Of a DNA stretch of 64,000 bases, positions 42,528 to 51,892 are shown one piece after another. This DNA comes from Mycolicibacterium moriokaense (GTDB lineage: Bacteria > Actinomycetota > Actinomycetes > Mycobacteriales > Mycobacteriaceae), in contig NZ_AP022560.1 in the NCBI RefSeq assembly GCF_010726085.1, positions 3,968,001 through 4,032,000 on the forward strand, in the 5' to 3' direction. Under the pieces are notes generated by a model. It did no database searches. It worked only from the letters and a program-made list of their open reading frames with translations, and was not told where the DNA came from. Positions within the stretch are counted from its first letter, which is position 1. Every line of letters begins with the position of its first letter. Made by a program: the position numbers and the translations under genes.

Positions 42528-43595
42528 ATGCCGATCATCCCTGGCGATCCTTCGGACATCACCGCCAGCTGGCTCAGCGAAGTGCTTAATACCGACGTCC
42601 AGGCGTTCAAGGTAGAACAGATCGCCGTGGGAGTCGGGCTGCTCGGCCGACTGTTTCGCGTCCATCTCGAAGGCGGACCCGACCTGCCCCCGACGGTGGT
42701 GATCAAGCTGCCGACACTGGACACCACGGCACGACAGAACCTGTGCGAGCCCGTCGAGTTCTACCTGCGCGAGGTCTCCTTCTACCAGGAGATCGGGATC
42801 AGGAACCCCCTGAAGCCGGCGCATCCGTACTTTGCCGCCTTCGACGCCGCGACGCACGACTTCGTGCTCGTTCTCGAGGATCTCGGTCAGCTACGCAGCA
42901 GCGACCAGACCGTCGGCTGCAGCGCCGCCGACGCCGAAACTGTCATCGACAGCATCGCGCGCCATCACTCGTACTGGTGGGACAACGAGCGTCTTGCATC
43001 GCTGCCATGGCTCAAGACATACAACACCCCGCCGTTCCCTGCGGCCGTACGCTCCGCCTACGAGGCCGCATGGTCCGTGTTCGCCGAGAAGGTCGGCTAC
43101 GACATGTCGCCCGCGCTGCGCGACTTCGGCGAACGGATTCCGTCACTCATTCCGTGGTACCTCACCGAACTCACCCGCGCGCCACACACTTTCCTGCATG
43201 GCGACCTGCGGTTAGACCAACTCTTCTTCGGTGTCGATGCCGACGACGTGCCCCTGCGGGCACTCGACTGGCAGGTCGTCGCGAAGGGCCGCGGCGCCTA
43301 CGACGTCGGTTATTTCCTGAGCCAAAGCCTTCCGGTGGAGACCCGACGAGCGTGTGAGGAGGATCTGCTCGACAGGTATGCCGAGCGTCTCGCCGAACAT
43401 GGAATCGATTACCCCAGACCACAACTGCGGCGCGACTACCGCCTCACCACGGCGTGGTGCTTCATCTATCCCGTCCTCGCATCCGGCCAGATCGGTATCG
43501 TCAACGATCGCCATCTGCAGCTGATGCGCACCATGTTCAAGGGTGCCGCGACGGCGATCGAAGACCTTGACGCCCTGGCGCTGAGACCGGACTGA
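42528..43595 (+). CDS. Small-molecule phosphotransferase (APH/ecdysteroid-kinase-like)
   Basis: Kinase-fold protein of 355 residues. N-lobe: VGLLGRLFRVHLEGG and TVVIKLPTLD (ATP-binding Lys); hinge FVLVLEDLGQ; catalytic loop FLHGDLRLDQLFF, where the Brenner motif HxD is present but the usual Asn is Gln; metal site LRALDWQVVAKGRGAYDVGYFL in the DFG position. Such enzymes phosphorylate small alcohols or aminoglycosides. ATG 42528 has GGGGAGG 8 bases upstream. It ends 2 bases before the giant cyclase gene, so the two are very likely co-transcribed and possibly coupled. Confidence 0.92.
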   Translation: MPIIPGDPSDITASWLSEVLNTDVQAFKVEQIAVGVGLLGRLFRVHLEGGPDLPPTVVIKLPTLDTTARQNLCEPVEFYLREVSFYQEIGIRNPLKPAHPYFAAFDAATHDFVLVLEDLGQLRSSDQTVGCSAADAETVIDSIARHHSYWWDNERLASLPWLKTYNTPPFPAAVRSAYEAAWSVFAEKVGYDMSPALRDFGERIPSLIPWYLTELTRAPHTFLHGDLRLDQLFFGVDADDVPLRALDWQVVAKGRGAYDVGYFLSQSLPVETRRACEEDLLDRYAERLAEHGIDYPRPQLRRDYRLTTAWCFIYPVLASGQIGIVNDRHLQLMRTMFKGAATAIEDLDALALRPD

Positions 43596-43597
43596 GG

Positions 43598-46500
43598 ATG
43601 GCCGAGAGCCTCCGCGCCTGCGCCGCATGCGGTACGTCGAACGAAGAGGACGCCCGCTTCTGCGAAGGCTGCGGTGCATCGTTGGCGCGAACGTGCGCGA
43701 CATGTGGGATCGAGGCGAGTGCCACCGCCCGATTCTGTCGGGGCTGCGGAGCACCGCTCAGCGATCAGGCCCCGTCGGCGCCCGACGTGCCCGTAGCCGC
43801 ACCGGTGCGCAAGACGGTGACCGTCATGTTCGCCGACCTCGCCGGCTCGACGACCTTCGAGGAGCGCGTCGACGCTGAGACGGCACGTGAGGTCATGGGC
43901 CGCTACCACGACCTGCTGCGCTTGACCGCGGAACGCCACCGCGCCGGTGTGACGAAGTACATCGGCGACGGGTTCATGGCCGTATGGGGGGTTCCGGAGA
44001 TCGGACCCGACGACGCCGTGCATGCGGTCGAGGCCGCGGTCGAACTACAGGAACGCTTCGTCGGCTTCGCCGCCCAGATCGTGGGAGTCGAGCTCGCGCT
44101 GCGCGTTTCGGTGAACACAGGTGAGGTGGTCGTCGGAGCGAATGACGCCGACCTTGTCGGAGACGCATTGAACGTCGGCGCACGGCTCGAGTCCGAGTGC
44201 CCGCGCGGGCACGTCGTGGTCGGCGAGGAGACGTGGCGAGCGACCCGCGGGCGATACGGGTACGAATCCCTCGGGCAGGTGCAGGTGAAGGGGCGGATCG
44301 CACCGGTGTCGGTGTACCAGTGGGTCGCCCGCAAGGCTGAGTCCACCGATGCGGCGCCCTTCGTCGGACGGCGCGATGAGGTACGTCGCCTTCAGGCCGT
44401 TCTGGACGACGCGAAGGCGGTGCGGACGGCCCGGCTGGTCACCGTCATCGGCGACCCCGGCGTGGGTAAGAGCCGACTGGCCGCGGAGTTCACCAGAACA
44501 CAGGCCGACGCGCGGATCATCGACGCGCGGTGTGTTCTCGAAGGCACCGTGGCACTCGCGCCGCTCGTGGAGGTGCTGCGCGCCCGCGACCTCGAAACCG
44601 ACGTTGCCGCAGGCATTTCCGAGCGTGACCGGCTGTTGCGCGCTCTCAACGGTCTAGCGAGCGGCGTCGCGGGATCGGTCGAGGAGAACTTCTGGGCGCT
44701 GCGGCGGTTTGTCGAGGTGCTGGCGACCAGTCAGCCCGTCGTGCTGGTGCTCGACGACATTCAGTGGGCCGACACCCTGCTCCTCGACTTCATCGAGCAC
44801 CTCGTCGAGTGGGTGAAGGACGTCCCGGTCCTCGTGCTCGCGCTCGCACGGCCCGAACTGCGTGACATCCGACCGGAACTCGTTGCGGTCAGCCGGTGGG
44901 CCTCCGAGGCGATCCACCTCGCCGGTCTCGACGCGGGTGCCACCGCAGAGCTCGCGGCCAAGGTGCTGGGCGCTGCCCGACTCCCGGACGATCTGCTGAA
45001 CCGCCTGCCAGCGTCCACCGGCGGTAATCCCCTGTTCGTGCGGGAACTGATCGGAATGCTCGCGCACGACGGCGTTCTCGTGGAGGAACCGCACGGCTGG
45101 CGACTCACCATCGACGTGGATGCCATCACGATCCCGCCGACGATCCACGCGCTGCTGGCGTCGCGTCTGGAACGGCTGGACGCGGCCGACCGGCGTGTGC
45201 TCGAGATCGCGTCGGTAGTCGGAAGCGACTTCTCGGTGGGCACCGTGGTGGCGCTCGCCGACCGTGGTGTCGATGGAATCAAGATGTCGCTCAACCGGCT
45301 TCGCCGGCTCGAACTCGCCCAGCCGAGTGGGGCATACGTCGGTGACGAGCCGGTGTGGCGGTTCCACCACGTCCTGATCCGCGATGTCGCCTATCGCAGG
45401 CTACTCAAGTCGGATCGCGCGAATCTACATGAGCGGCTTGCCGACTGGGTCGCGGCGGGCGGCCAGAGCGTAGCGTTCGATGCCGACGAGATGATCGCCC
45501 GCCACCTCGAGGCGGCCCACACCTATCGCGTCGAACTGGGCACCGTCGACGAGCACACCGGCGATCTGGCGTTGCGGGCCGCCCGTCACTACACCACCTC
45601 GGCGCGTCGCGCCCTCGACCGCGACGAACTCGTTTCTGCGGGCACCCAGGCGGCGCGGGGTGCCGCGGTGGCCGCTGCTGACGAAGCGCTGCACGCCGAA
45701 CTCCTGCTCATCGGGTGCGAGGCGTACCTGTCGGCGGGCGACGTGGCAGCGGGCGCACCGCTGGTCGACGATCTCGACCGCATCGCCGACGAGTCGTTGG
45801 CGCCGTGGGCGACGTGCTATCGCTGCCAGTTCGTCGTCTACACCGAACCGGAGCGGCTGCCGGAGGTGGACAGCAGGCTGCAGGGGGCCATCGACGAGTT
45901 CGCCCGCCGCAAGGATTCGGCGGGGTTGGCCAAGGCACACCGGGTGCGAGCGAGCGCGAGATCACGCCTCGGCCGGATCGGCGACTGCGAGGCCGACCTC
46001 TTCGAGGCGCTGATCGCGGCACGGCAGAGCGGTGACCACCGGCAGATCACTGCGGCGCTGGGCGCCGCGCCCGGGGCGGCGTTGTGGGGCCCCAGCCCGG
46101 TCCCCAAGGCAGGCGGTCGGTGTCTCGACGTCGTCCGGATGCAGCGGATGACCACGGCCGCACCGTCGTTGGAGGCGACGTCGCTGCGTCATCTCGCCGT
46201 GCTGGAGCTGCTGCGGGGCCGGCCGGACAAGGCCCGCAAGATGCTCGCCGACGCACGGCAGGTCGTCGCCGATCTCGGCCTGCGGCACGGCCTGATGGAG
46301 ACCGAGCTGTTCGCGGGAATCATCGAGTCGATGGACGGGGACCCCGTCGCGGCGGAACCGCATTTTCGCACGGCGCTCGACGGTTTCAACGCCCTTGGCG
46401 TCGGCGCTGACGCCGGTCAGGCCGCCGCGCTTCTGGCCCGGACGGTTCTGGCGCAGGGCCGGGTCGATGAAGCGGATCACTACGCCGGTGAGAGTGAGCG

Positions 46501-49500
46501 CCTCGCAGGCCGGAATCTGAAGACGGCCATCGCCTGGCGTGCGGTGCGGGCGGAAATCCTGGCGGCGCAGGGGCGGTTCGAGGACGCGGTTGCGTTGGCC
46601 CGCGATGCGGTCGCGGTGGCCGCGGGAACCGACTTGGTGCTCGACCACGCCGACGCGTGCCTCGCATTGCATCGTGTGCTGGCAGCTACCGGAGATACCA
46701 AGGGCGCCAACGGTGCTCGCGCCAACGCCGAGTCGCTGTACATCGCTAAGGAGGTGACAGCCAGGATCGGCCGGACCGTCGAGCCCGCCGCGCCTGCCCC
46801 GGCTGCGGTGGGGCCGCAGTCGTCACGGCTCGCTGTCGCGAATCGGGCAAGCGCAATAGTCGAGACCGCCTGGCAGGCGTACCGAGCGCACGACATCGAC
46901 ACGGCCCTCGCCGACTTCTCGGACCGGATCCATTACGACGATCACCGGCCGTTCAGCGGCCTTCCGATCGGGAACATCGCTGGGCTGCGCGAGGCCACGG
47001 AGCGATCGCGCCAGCAGTACGCACACCTTGAATGGTCGACGCTTGCCGTGCGAGGCGAGCGACTCGAACTGCGCTCGATTCGCATGTGGGACGACGACGG
47101 TAACGAAGCGACGACGCTGAACGTGCTCGAAATCGACGATCAAGACCATATTGAGTATTGGGGCCGCTTCGATGGCGACGACTTCGAAAGCGCATACCGA
47201 GAACTCGACCGCCGCTACTACGCGGGCGAGGGCGCCGGCTTCGCGGAGGGGGGCTCGCTATCCACCGAATCGTTTGTCGCGCTCACGCGCGGCGACTATG
47301 ACCGGTTGTTCAGCGAGCTCTGCGCTCCGGAGGTGCGCATCGAGAATCGGTCACGCTCAGCGTTTCCGGACCGTTCGGCGGCCGATATGCGCACGTCGTG
47401 GGTTGCCCTGGACACCATGACGTCCTCGTCGCGGACCTGGGCGTCCGCCGTGAGGTGGCTTTCGCCGCGGTGGGTCATCAGCCGTGTCTTTCGGGAGGCG
47501 ATTGGGCACGACGGTGAGCGGTACAGCTGGGACCTCCTTCTCGTGTCCGACCTCCAAGGCGGCCGCATCGCTTCGATGTACCCGTTCGACCTCGAAGATG
47601 AGGACGCGGCGTTCGCCTATGCCGAGGAACGGGTACGCGCAACGACCAGCCGCATGGCCGTCACCAATCGTGCCAGCGAGCTCGCCCACGCCGCGTTGGT
47701 CGCGCTGCAGGCACATGACGTCGACGCGCTGCGGGTCGATCCGTCGGATCACTTCGTGTACGACGACAGACGGCGGATCACCGGTGACCCGATCCGCGGC
47801 GCCGATGAGTTGCATGCTGCGACCGAACGCATCCTCGAGAGTTACCCGCACACCGATTGGCGCACGATCGCGGTCCGCGGCGAACGTCTGGAGATGCACT
47901 GGAGCCGGTTGTGGGACGACGACGGTAACGAGGCGCGAACCCTCAACGTGATGGGGTTCGACGACGCCTGGCGCCTCGAATATTTCGGGCGTTTCGAGGA
48001 GGACGACTTCGAAACCGCCTATCGCGAACTGGAAACCCGGTATTACGCCGGCGAGGGCGCCGCTTTCGCCGAAGCAGGCATCGCGCTCATGGAGGTCGTC
48101 ACCGCGCTCAACCAGGGTGACTTCGACCGGCTTTTCACTGAACTGTGCGCGCCGGATGTTCGTTTCGAAGCCCAGTCGCGATCGGCGTTTCCCACTCGCA
48201 CGGCCGAGGACCTGCGCGCCAGCTTTGCAGTTCTCGATTCAATGGTCGTCTCGTCGCGGACATGGCTTGCGACACTGTCGTGGCTTTCGCCGGAATGGGT
48301 CGTCACCCGGTTCGAGCGCACTGCCGTTGGCCAGGATGGCGAACAGTACTCATGGACGCGAATCACTGTCACACGAGTCCGCGATGGCCGCCTTCAGGCG
48401 TTGTGCGAGTTCGAGATCGACGATGAGGCGGCGGCGTTTGCTTACGCCGAGGAGCGCACGCAGGCGACCGCGAACCGGCTGGCGGTCACCAACTTGGCAA
48501 GCGCTACGACCGACGCAATCTTTCGAGCGCTGAACGCTCACGATATCGACGGGCTCGTGCACTATGCGGAACATTTCGTCTACGACGACCGGCGGAGCTT
48601 GAAGGGCGATCCGATCGAGGGCATTGCCGCGATGCGACGGGCCAAGGAGCGCATCTTCGAGCAGTACACGAGTTTCGAATTCAGCACATTGGCTGTACGG
48701 GGCCAGCGACTGGTACTGATTCGAAGCCGGTGGTCCGACGTCTCCGGGAACGAGACGGGCTACCTCCACGTATGCGAAGTCGACGACCAACGTCGCGTGG
48801 TCTACGACGGCCGCTTTGACGAGGACGACTTCGACGGCGCCTACGGCGAGCTCGAGCGGCGCTACTACGCCGGCGAAGGCGCAGAGTTCGCCGACGTGGG
48901 TACGACCCCGACCGAGGTGGTGGTCGCGCTCAACCGGGGCGACTTCGACAAGGCGTTCGGCGAGTTCGCCGTCCCCAGCGCCCCCGTCGAGAATCGGTCA
49001 CGTATGCCGTTCCCGAACCGTTCGGCCGACTTCCTTCGCGCCAGCTTTACCGACCTGGACGCCATGGTCGCCTCGACGCGAATATGGTTCTCCGCGCTGT
49101 GCTGGGTGTCGAAGGCATGGACCATCATCCGATTCGAGCGGGAAGCGGTCGGCAAGGACGGCGAGCAATACGGATGGACGCATCTCGTCGCGCTCGAGAT
49201 CCGCAACGGCCGAATCGCTTCCATGTGTGAGTTCGAGGTAGACGACGAAGACGCGGCCTTCGCGTACGCCGAAGAGCGGATGCGAACGTCAAGCAGTCGC
49301 CTTGAGGTCACCAACAGATCGTGCGTGTCGGTGCAGCGGTTGGCGACCGCCATGCAAGCCCACGACTTGGACGCCGTGTTCAAAGCAGGCCGGGAGGATT
49401 ATCTTTATATCGACCGCCGACGTCTCGGCGGTGAGCCGATTCAGAGTCGCGGTGAGTGGGAGTCGGCTTTGCGTCGATTGTTCGACCAGTACAGCCGTTT

Positions 49501-50950
49501 CGACTTCCGCCCCTTGGCTGTGCGTGGCGAGCGGCTGAGTCTGCACCAGAGCAATTGGTCGGACGATGCAGGAAATGTGAGCGCATATCTTCACCTCTTC
49601 GAGATCGACGCCGAGGGCCGTGTGCAGTGCGAGACGCGCTTCGACGAGGAGGACTTCGAAAACGCATTCCACGAACTAGAGCGTCGGTACTACGCCGCAG
49701 AGGGAGCAGCATTCGCCGCTTCTGGTGAGATAGCGACCGAAGTTGAGATGGCCATGATTCGGCATGACTACGACCGGTTGTTCGGCGAGCTTGTCTCTCC
49801 AAATCTGCGCATACAGAACAGATCCCGCTCAGTGTTCCCCGATCGGTCGCTCACCGAATTCCGCGCCAGCATCGAGGAACTGGATTCGATGGTCGCCTCG
49901 TCGAGGACGTGGAATTCCAGCGCACACTGGGTCTCACCCAATTGGAGCGTCGTCCGCCAACAACGTGAAGCCATCGGACTGGAAGGCGAGAGATTCGCGT
50001 GGTCTCGGATTTATGTGGCCGAGATACTGGACGGACGGATGGCGTCAATGTGCGAGTTCGACATCGAGGACGAGGATGCGGCCTTCGCCTACGCCGAGGA
50101 GCGGGCAGCACAGAAAACCAGCAGCCGACTCTCGCTCTCCAACCGAGCGAGTGCGACATCGCTCGCCATCATCAACGCAATGAACGCACGCGATGTCTCC
50201 GGCATTGTGGGCCACTTCTCGGACCGGCAGGTCTATGACGACCGGCGGCGGCTGGGCGGCGCTCCGGTCGTTGATGCGCGAAGCGCGATCGAGCGAGTCT
50301 TCGATCAATACACGGCTTTCGAGATACGCATACTCGCGGTGCGCGGTGAGAGACTGTGCCTGAGTTCGATGCGGTGGCGAAACGACGAGGGTTTCGAAAC
50401 GAATTACCTCGTCGTGTTCGAGGTCGACGAAAGCGGAAAGTCCGTCTATGACGGCCGGTTCGACGAGGACGACTTCAACGCCGCCTACCGCGAGTTGGAG
50501 CGACGTTACTGCCTCGGCGAGGGCGCCGCCTTCGCCGAAGTGGCGATGCTTGGTACGGAATACCTGATCGCTTTAAATGAAGGCGCGTTCGACAGGGCCT
50601 TCAATGAGCTGACAGCACCCAGGATGCGCGTCGGGAACCGGACGCGCACCGGCTTTCCCGATCGTTCCCTCGCGGAGTTCCGACGCTCATTTGAAGAGCT
50701 GAACAAGATGGCCGGCCCGTCCCGCTCGTGGAACCGCGCAGAATGTTGGCTATCGCCAACATGCGGAGTCGTCCGTACCGAGCGTGCTGGCGTGGGGCAG
50801 GGCAGCGAGGACTATGCATGGGAGTTCCTCGTGGTGTTAGAGGCTGCCGACGGCCGATGCACGCACATATGCGAGTTCGACCTTGACGACGAAGCCGCGG
50901 CGTTCGCGTACGCCGAGGAACGGGTGCGTCGTCGCTCAGATGAAAGCTAA
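43598..50950 (+). CDS. 2,450-residue zinc-ribbon/adenylyl cyclase/ATPase protein with five tandem double NTF2-like modules
   Basis: Domains in order: two zinc ribbons (Cys 8, 11, 22, 25 and 33, 36, 47, 50); class III cyclase (about 72-245) with metal Asp80 and Asp124, base-selecting Lys120 and Asp189, and transition-state Asn192 and Arg196, so it should make cAMP; AAA/STAND ATPase with Walker A GDPGVGKS (285-292) and Walker B LDD near 386; helical TPR-like region (about 600-1060). Then come five modules starting at residues 1076, 1351, 1626, 1900 and 2176 (bases 46823, 47648, 48473, 49295, 50123). Each is about 275 residues, runs to the next without linker, and is made of two NTF2/SnoaL-like halves. 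The first half ends RFDEDDF..AYxELERRYYAGEG, the second CEFDxDDEDAAFAYAEER. No membrane segment. Module 5 contains two rare TTA codons (50573, 50837). Start ATG 43598. Similar proteins usually end near residue 1,100 or carry few such repeats. Confidence 0.97.
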   Translation: MAESLRACAACGTSNEEDARFCEGCGASLARTCATCGIEASATARFCRGCGAPLSDQAPSAPDVPVAAPVRKTVTVMFADLAGSTTFEERVDAETAREVMGRYHDLLRLTAERHRAGVTKYIGDGFMAVWGVPEIGPDDAVHAVEAAVELQERFVGFAAQIVGVELALRVSVNTGEVVVGANDADLVGDALNVGARLESECPRGHVVVGEETWRATRGRYGYESLGQVQVKGRIAPVSVYQWVARKAESTDAAPFVGRRDEVRRLQAVLDDAKAVRTARLVTVIGDPGVGKSRLAAEFTRTQADARIIDARCVLEGTVALAPLVEVLRARDLETDVAAGISERDRLLRALNGLASGVAGSVEENFWALRRFVEVLATSQPVVLVLDDIQWADTLLLDFIEHLVEWVKDVPVLVLALARPELRDIRPELVAVSRWASEAIHLAGLDAGATAELAAKVLGAARLPDDLLNRLPASTGGNPLFVRELIGMLAHDGVLVEEPHGWRLTIDVDAITIPPTIHALLASRLERLDAADRRVLEIASVVGSDFSVGTVVALADRGVDGIKMSLNRLRRLELAQPSGAYVGDEPVWRFHHVLIRDVAYRRLLKSDRANLHERLADWVAAGGQSVAFDADEMIARHLEAAHTYRVELGTVDEHTGDLALRAARHYTTSARRALDRDELVSAGTQAARGAAVAAADEALHAELLLIGCEAYLSAGDVAAGAPLVDDLDRIADESLAPWATCYRCQFVVYTEPERLPEVDSRLQGAIDEFARRKDSAGLAKAHRVRASARSRLGRIGDCEADLFEALIAARQSGDHRQITAALGAAPGAALWGPSPVPKAGGRCLDVVRMQRMTTAAPSLEATSLRHLAVLELLRGRPDKARKMLADARQVVADLGLRHGLMETELFAGIIESMDGDPVAAEPHFRTALDGFNALGVGADAGQAAALLARTVLAQGRVDEADHYAGESERLAGRNLKTAIAWRAVRAEILAAQGRFEDAVALARDAVAVAAGTDLVLDHADACLALHRVLAATGDTKGANGARANAESLYIAKEVTARIGRTVEPAAPAPAAVGPQSSRLAVANRASAIVETAWQAYRAHDIDTALADFSDRIHYDDHRPFSGLPIGNIAGLREATERSRQQYAHLEWSTLAVRGERLELRSIRMWDDDGNEATTLNVLEIDDQDHIEYWGRFDGDDFESAYRELDRRYYAGEGAGFAEGGSLSTESFVALTRGDYDRLFSELCAPEVRIENRSRSAFPDRSAADMRTSWVALDTMTSSSRTWASAVRWLSPRWVISRVFREAIGHDGERYSWDLLLVSDLQGGRIASMYPFDLEDEDAAFAYAEERVRATTSRMAVTNRASELAHAALVALQAHDVDALRVDPSDHFVYDDRRRITGDPIRGADELHAATERILESYPHTDWRTIAVRGERLEMHWSRLWDDDGNEARTLNVMGFDDAWRLEYFGRFEEDDFETAYRELETRYYAGEGAAFAEAGIALMEVVTALNQGDFDRLFTELCAPDVRFEAQSRSAFPTRTAEDLRASFAVLDSMVVSSRTWLATLSWLSPEWVVTRFERTAVGQDGEQYSWTRITVTRVRDGRLQALCEFEIDDEAAAFAYAEERTQATANRLAVTNLASATTDAIFRALNAHDIDGLVHYAEHFVYDDRRSLKGDPIEGIAAMRRAKERIFEQYTSFEFSTLAVRGQRLVLIRSRWSDVSGNETGYLHVCEVDDQRRVVYDGRFDEDDFDGAYGELERRYYAGEGAEFADVGTTPTEVVVALNRGDFDKAFGEFAVPSAPVENRSRMPFPNRSADFLRASFTDLDAMVASTRIWFSALCWVSKAWTIIRFEREAVGKDGEQYGWTHLVALEIRNGRIASMCEFEVDDEDAAFAYAEERMRTSSSRLEVTNRSCVSVQRLATAMQAHDLDAVFKAGREDYLYIDRRRLGGEPIQSRGEWESALRRLFDQYSRFDFRPLAVRGERLSLHQSNWSDDAGNVSAYLHLFEIDAEGRVQCETRFDEEDFENAFHELERRYYAAEGAAFAASGEIATEVEMAMIRHDYDRLFGELVSPNLRIQNRSRSVFPDRSLTEFRASIEELDSMVASSRTWNSSAHWVSPNWSVVRQQREAIGLEGERFAWSRIYVAEILDGRMASMCEFDIEDEDAAFAYAEERAAQKTSSRLSLSNRASATSLAIINAMNARDVSGIVGHFSDRQVYDDRRRLGGAPVVDARSAIERVFDQYTAFEIRILAVRGERLCLSSMRWRNDEGFETNYLVVFEVDESGKSVYDGRFDEDDFNAAYRELERRYCLGEGAAFAEVAMLGTEYLIALNEGAFDRAFNELTAPRMRVGNRTRTGFPDRSLAEFRRSFEELNKMAGPSRSWNRAECWLSPTCGVVRTERAGVGQGSEDYAWEFLVVLEAADGRCTHICEFDLDDEAAAFAYAEERVRRRSDES
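46823..50947 (+). repeat. Five tandem ~825-bp coding repeats (NTF2-like modules)
   Basis: Repeat units start at 46823, 47648, 48473, 49295 and 50123, with lengths of 825, 825, 822, 828 and 825 bases. Anchors present in every unit include a first-half start like SRLAVTNRAS, LAVRGERL (or AVRGERL/LAVRGQRL), the RFDEDDF..AYxELERRYY block, RSAFPDRS-like, SSRTW-like and DDEDAAFAYAEER. Units are clearly diverged (roughly half of residues differ by eye), so the array is old rather than an assembly artefact. Confidence 0.92.
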
Positions 50951-50959
50951 CGTGGAGTC

Positions 50960-51376
50960 ATGACCACACCTGCTCCCAAACTGCAGCTGACCGACGACGA
51001 GTGGCGCAAGAAGCTCACTCCGGAGGAGTTCCACGTGCTGCGTCAGGCAGGCACCGAACGCCCCTTCACCGGCGAGTACACCGACACCAAGACCGAGGGC
51101 GTCTACGAGTGCCGGGCCTGCGGCGCCGAGCTGTTTCGCAGCAGCGAGAAGTTCGAATCCCACTGCGGCTGGCCCTCGTTCTTCGATCCGGCCAACTCCG
51201 ATGCGGTGATCCTGCGCGCCGACGACTCGCTTGGCATGCACCGCGTCGAGGTGATTTGCGCCAACTGCCACAGCCACCTCGGCCACGTCTTCGAGGGCGA
51301 GGGCTACCCCACGCCGACCGATCAGCGTTACTGCATCAACTCGATCTCGCTGCGTCTGGTGCCCGCGAAGTCCTAG
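50960..51376 (+). CDS. msrB: Peptide-methionine (R)-S-oxide reductase
   Basis: MsrB of 138 residues, which repairs methionine-R-sulfoxide in proteins. Catalytic Cys in RYCINSISL near the C-terminus; zinc site from two CxxC motifs (YECRACGAELF and VICANCHSHLGHVF); SHCGWPSFFDP is the substrate loop. A GGAG lies just before the ATG. It follows the giant cyclase by 9 bases; in M. tuberculosis the homologue Rv2674 directly follows aftC. Confidence 0.97.
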   Translation: MTTPAPKLQLTDDEWRKKLTPEEFHVLRQAGTERPFTGEYTDTKTEGVYECRACGAELFRSSEKFESHCGWPSFFDPANSDAVILRADDSLGMHRVEVICANCHSHLGHVFEGEGYPTPTDQRYCINSISLRLVPAKS

Positions 51377-51379
51377 CAG

Positions 51380-51688
51380 CTACGCGGGGTATACCGCGAA
51401 CTCGGCCTTCTCCTCGGTGTTCGCGACACAGGTGAACAGCAGCGGTGCCGTCATCGCATTGCCGGAATAGCAGGTGAACGGCCCGATCTCCTGATACTTC
51501 TCGCCGTTGAGGTCGTATTTGGCGGCGTAATCAGCCGCGGTCACACAGTCGATGTCGCCCGCGGTGATCTGGATGGCCAGCCCGTCACGCGGGGGGCACT
51601 GCTCGCCGGTCGACGGCTGCGCGACCAATGGCAGCGCCGTGGCCACCAATGCCTTGATGCTGATGGCCCAATGATGACCGGCGGCCAT
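51380..51688 (-). CDS. Small secreted hypothetical protein
   Basis: 102 residues: a weak N-terminal export signal (ISIKALVATALPLVAQ) and a short domain with four Cys (GEQCPPRDGLAIQITAGDIDCVTAADYAAKYD, GPFTCYSGNAMTAPLLFTCVANTEEKAEFAVYP). No family is recognised. The DGLAIQITAGDIDC segment resembles small mycobacterial secreted domains of unknown role. It faces msrB with 3 bases between the stops. Confidence 0.72.
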   Translation of the reverse strand: MAAGHHWAISIKALVATALPLVAQPSTGEQCPPRDGLAIQITAGDIDCVTAADYAAKYDLNGEKYQEIGPFTCYSGNAMTAPLLFTCVANTEEKAEFAVYPA

Positions 51689-51706
51689 CGAGACCGCTCA
51701 GGGATG

Positions 51707-51730
51707 GCGATTTCCGCAAATTTCACGATC
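51707..51730. repeat. 24-nt imperfect repeat, copy 1
   Basis: Read on the minus strand it is GATCGTGAAATT-TGCGG-AAATCGC. The same 12-base and 7-base arms with a different 5-base centre (CCGCG) occur at 58849-58872. It lies between the malic enzyme stop and the small secreted-protein start. Confidence 0.6.
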
Positions 51731-51892
51731 TTTAAGCACGGCGAGGCCCTCAGTACATCGGTTGTAACCGTATGGCGGGAATTCGGCCGCGATCGCACCA
51801 TGGCGTTACATCCGTCGCGGTTCGGCAGAGAGACGATCGCGAGTGGGGGAACGGACGCGATCACAGCTGGACAGCCGCGCCGAACCGAGGCC

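Noticed and set aside
46823..50947. Five modules as an assembly duplication artefact
   Set aside because: The units differ at many residues and bases and have slightly different lengths (822-828 bases), so they are true diverged repeats.
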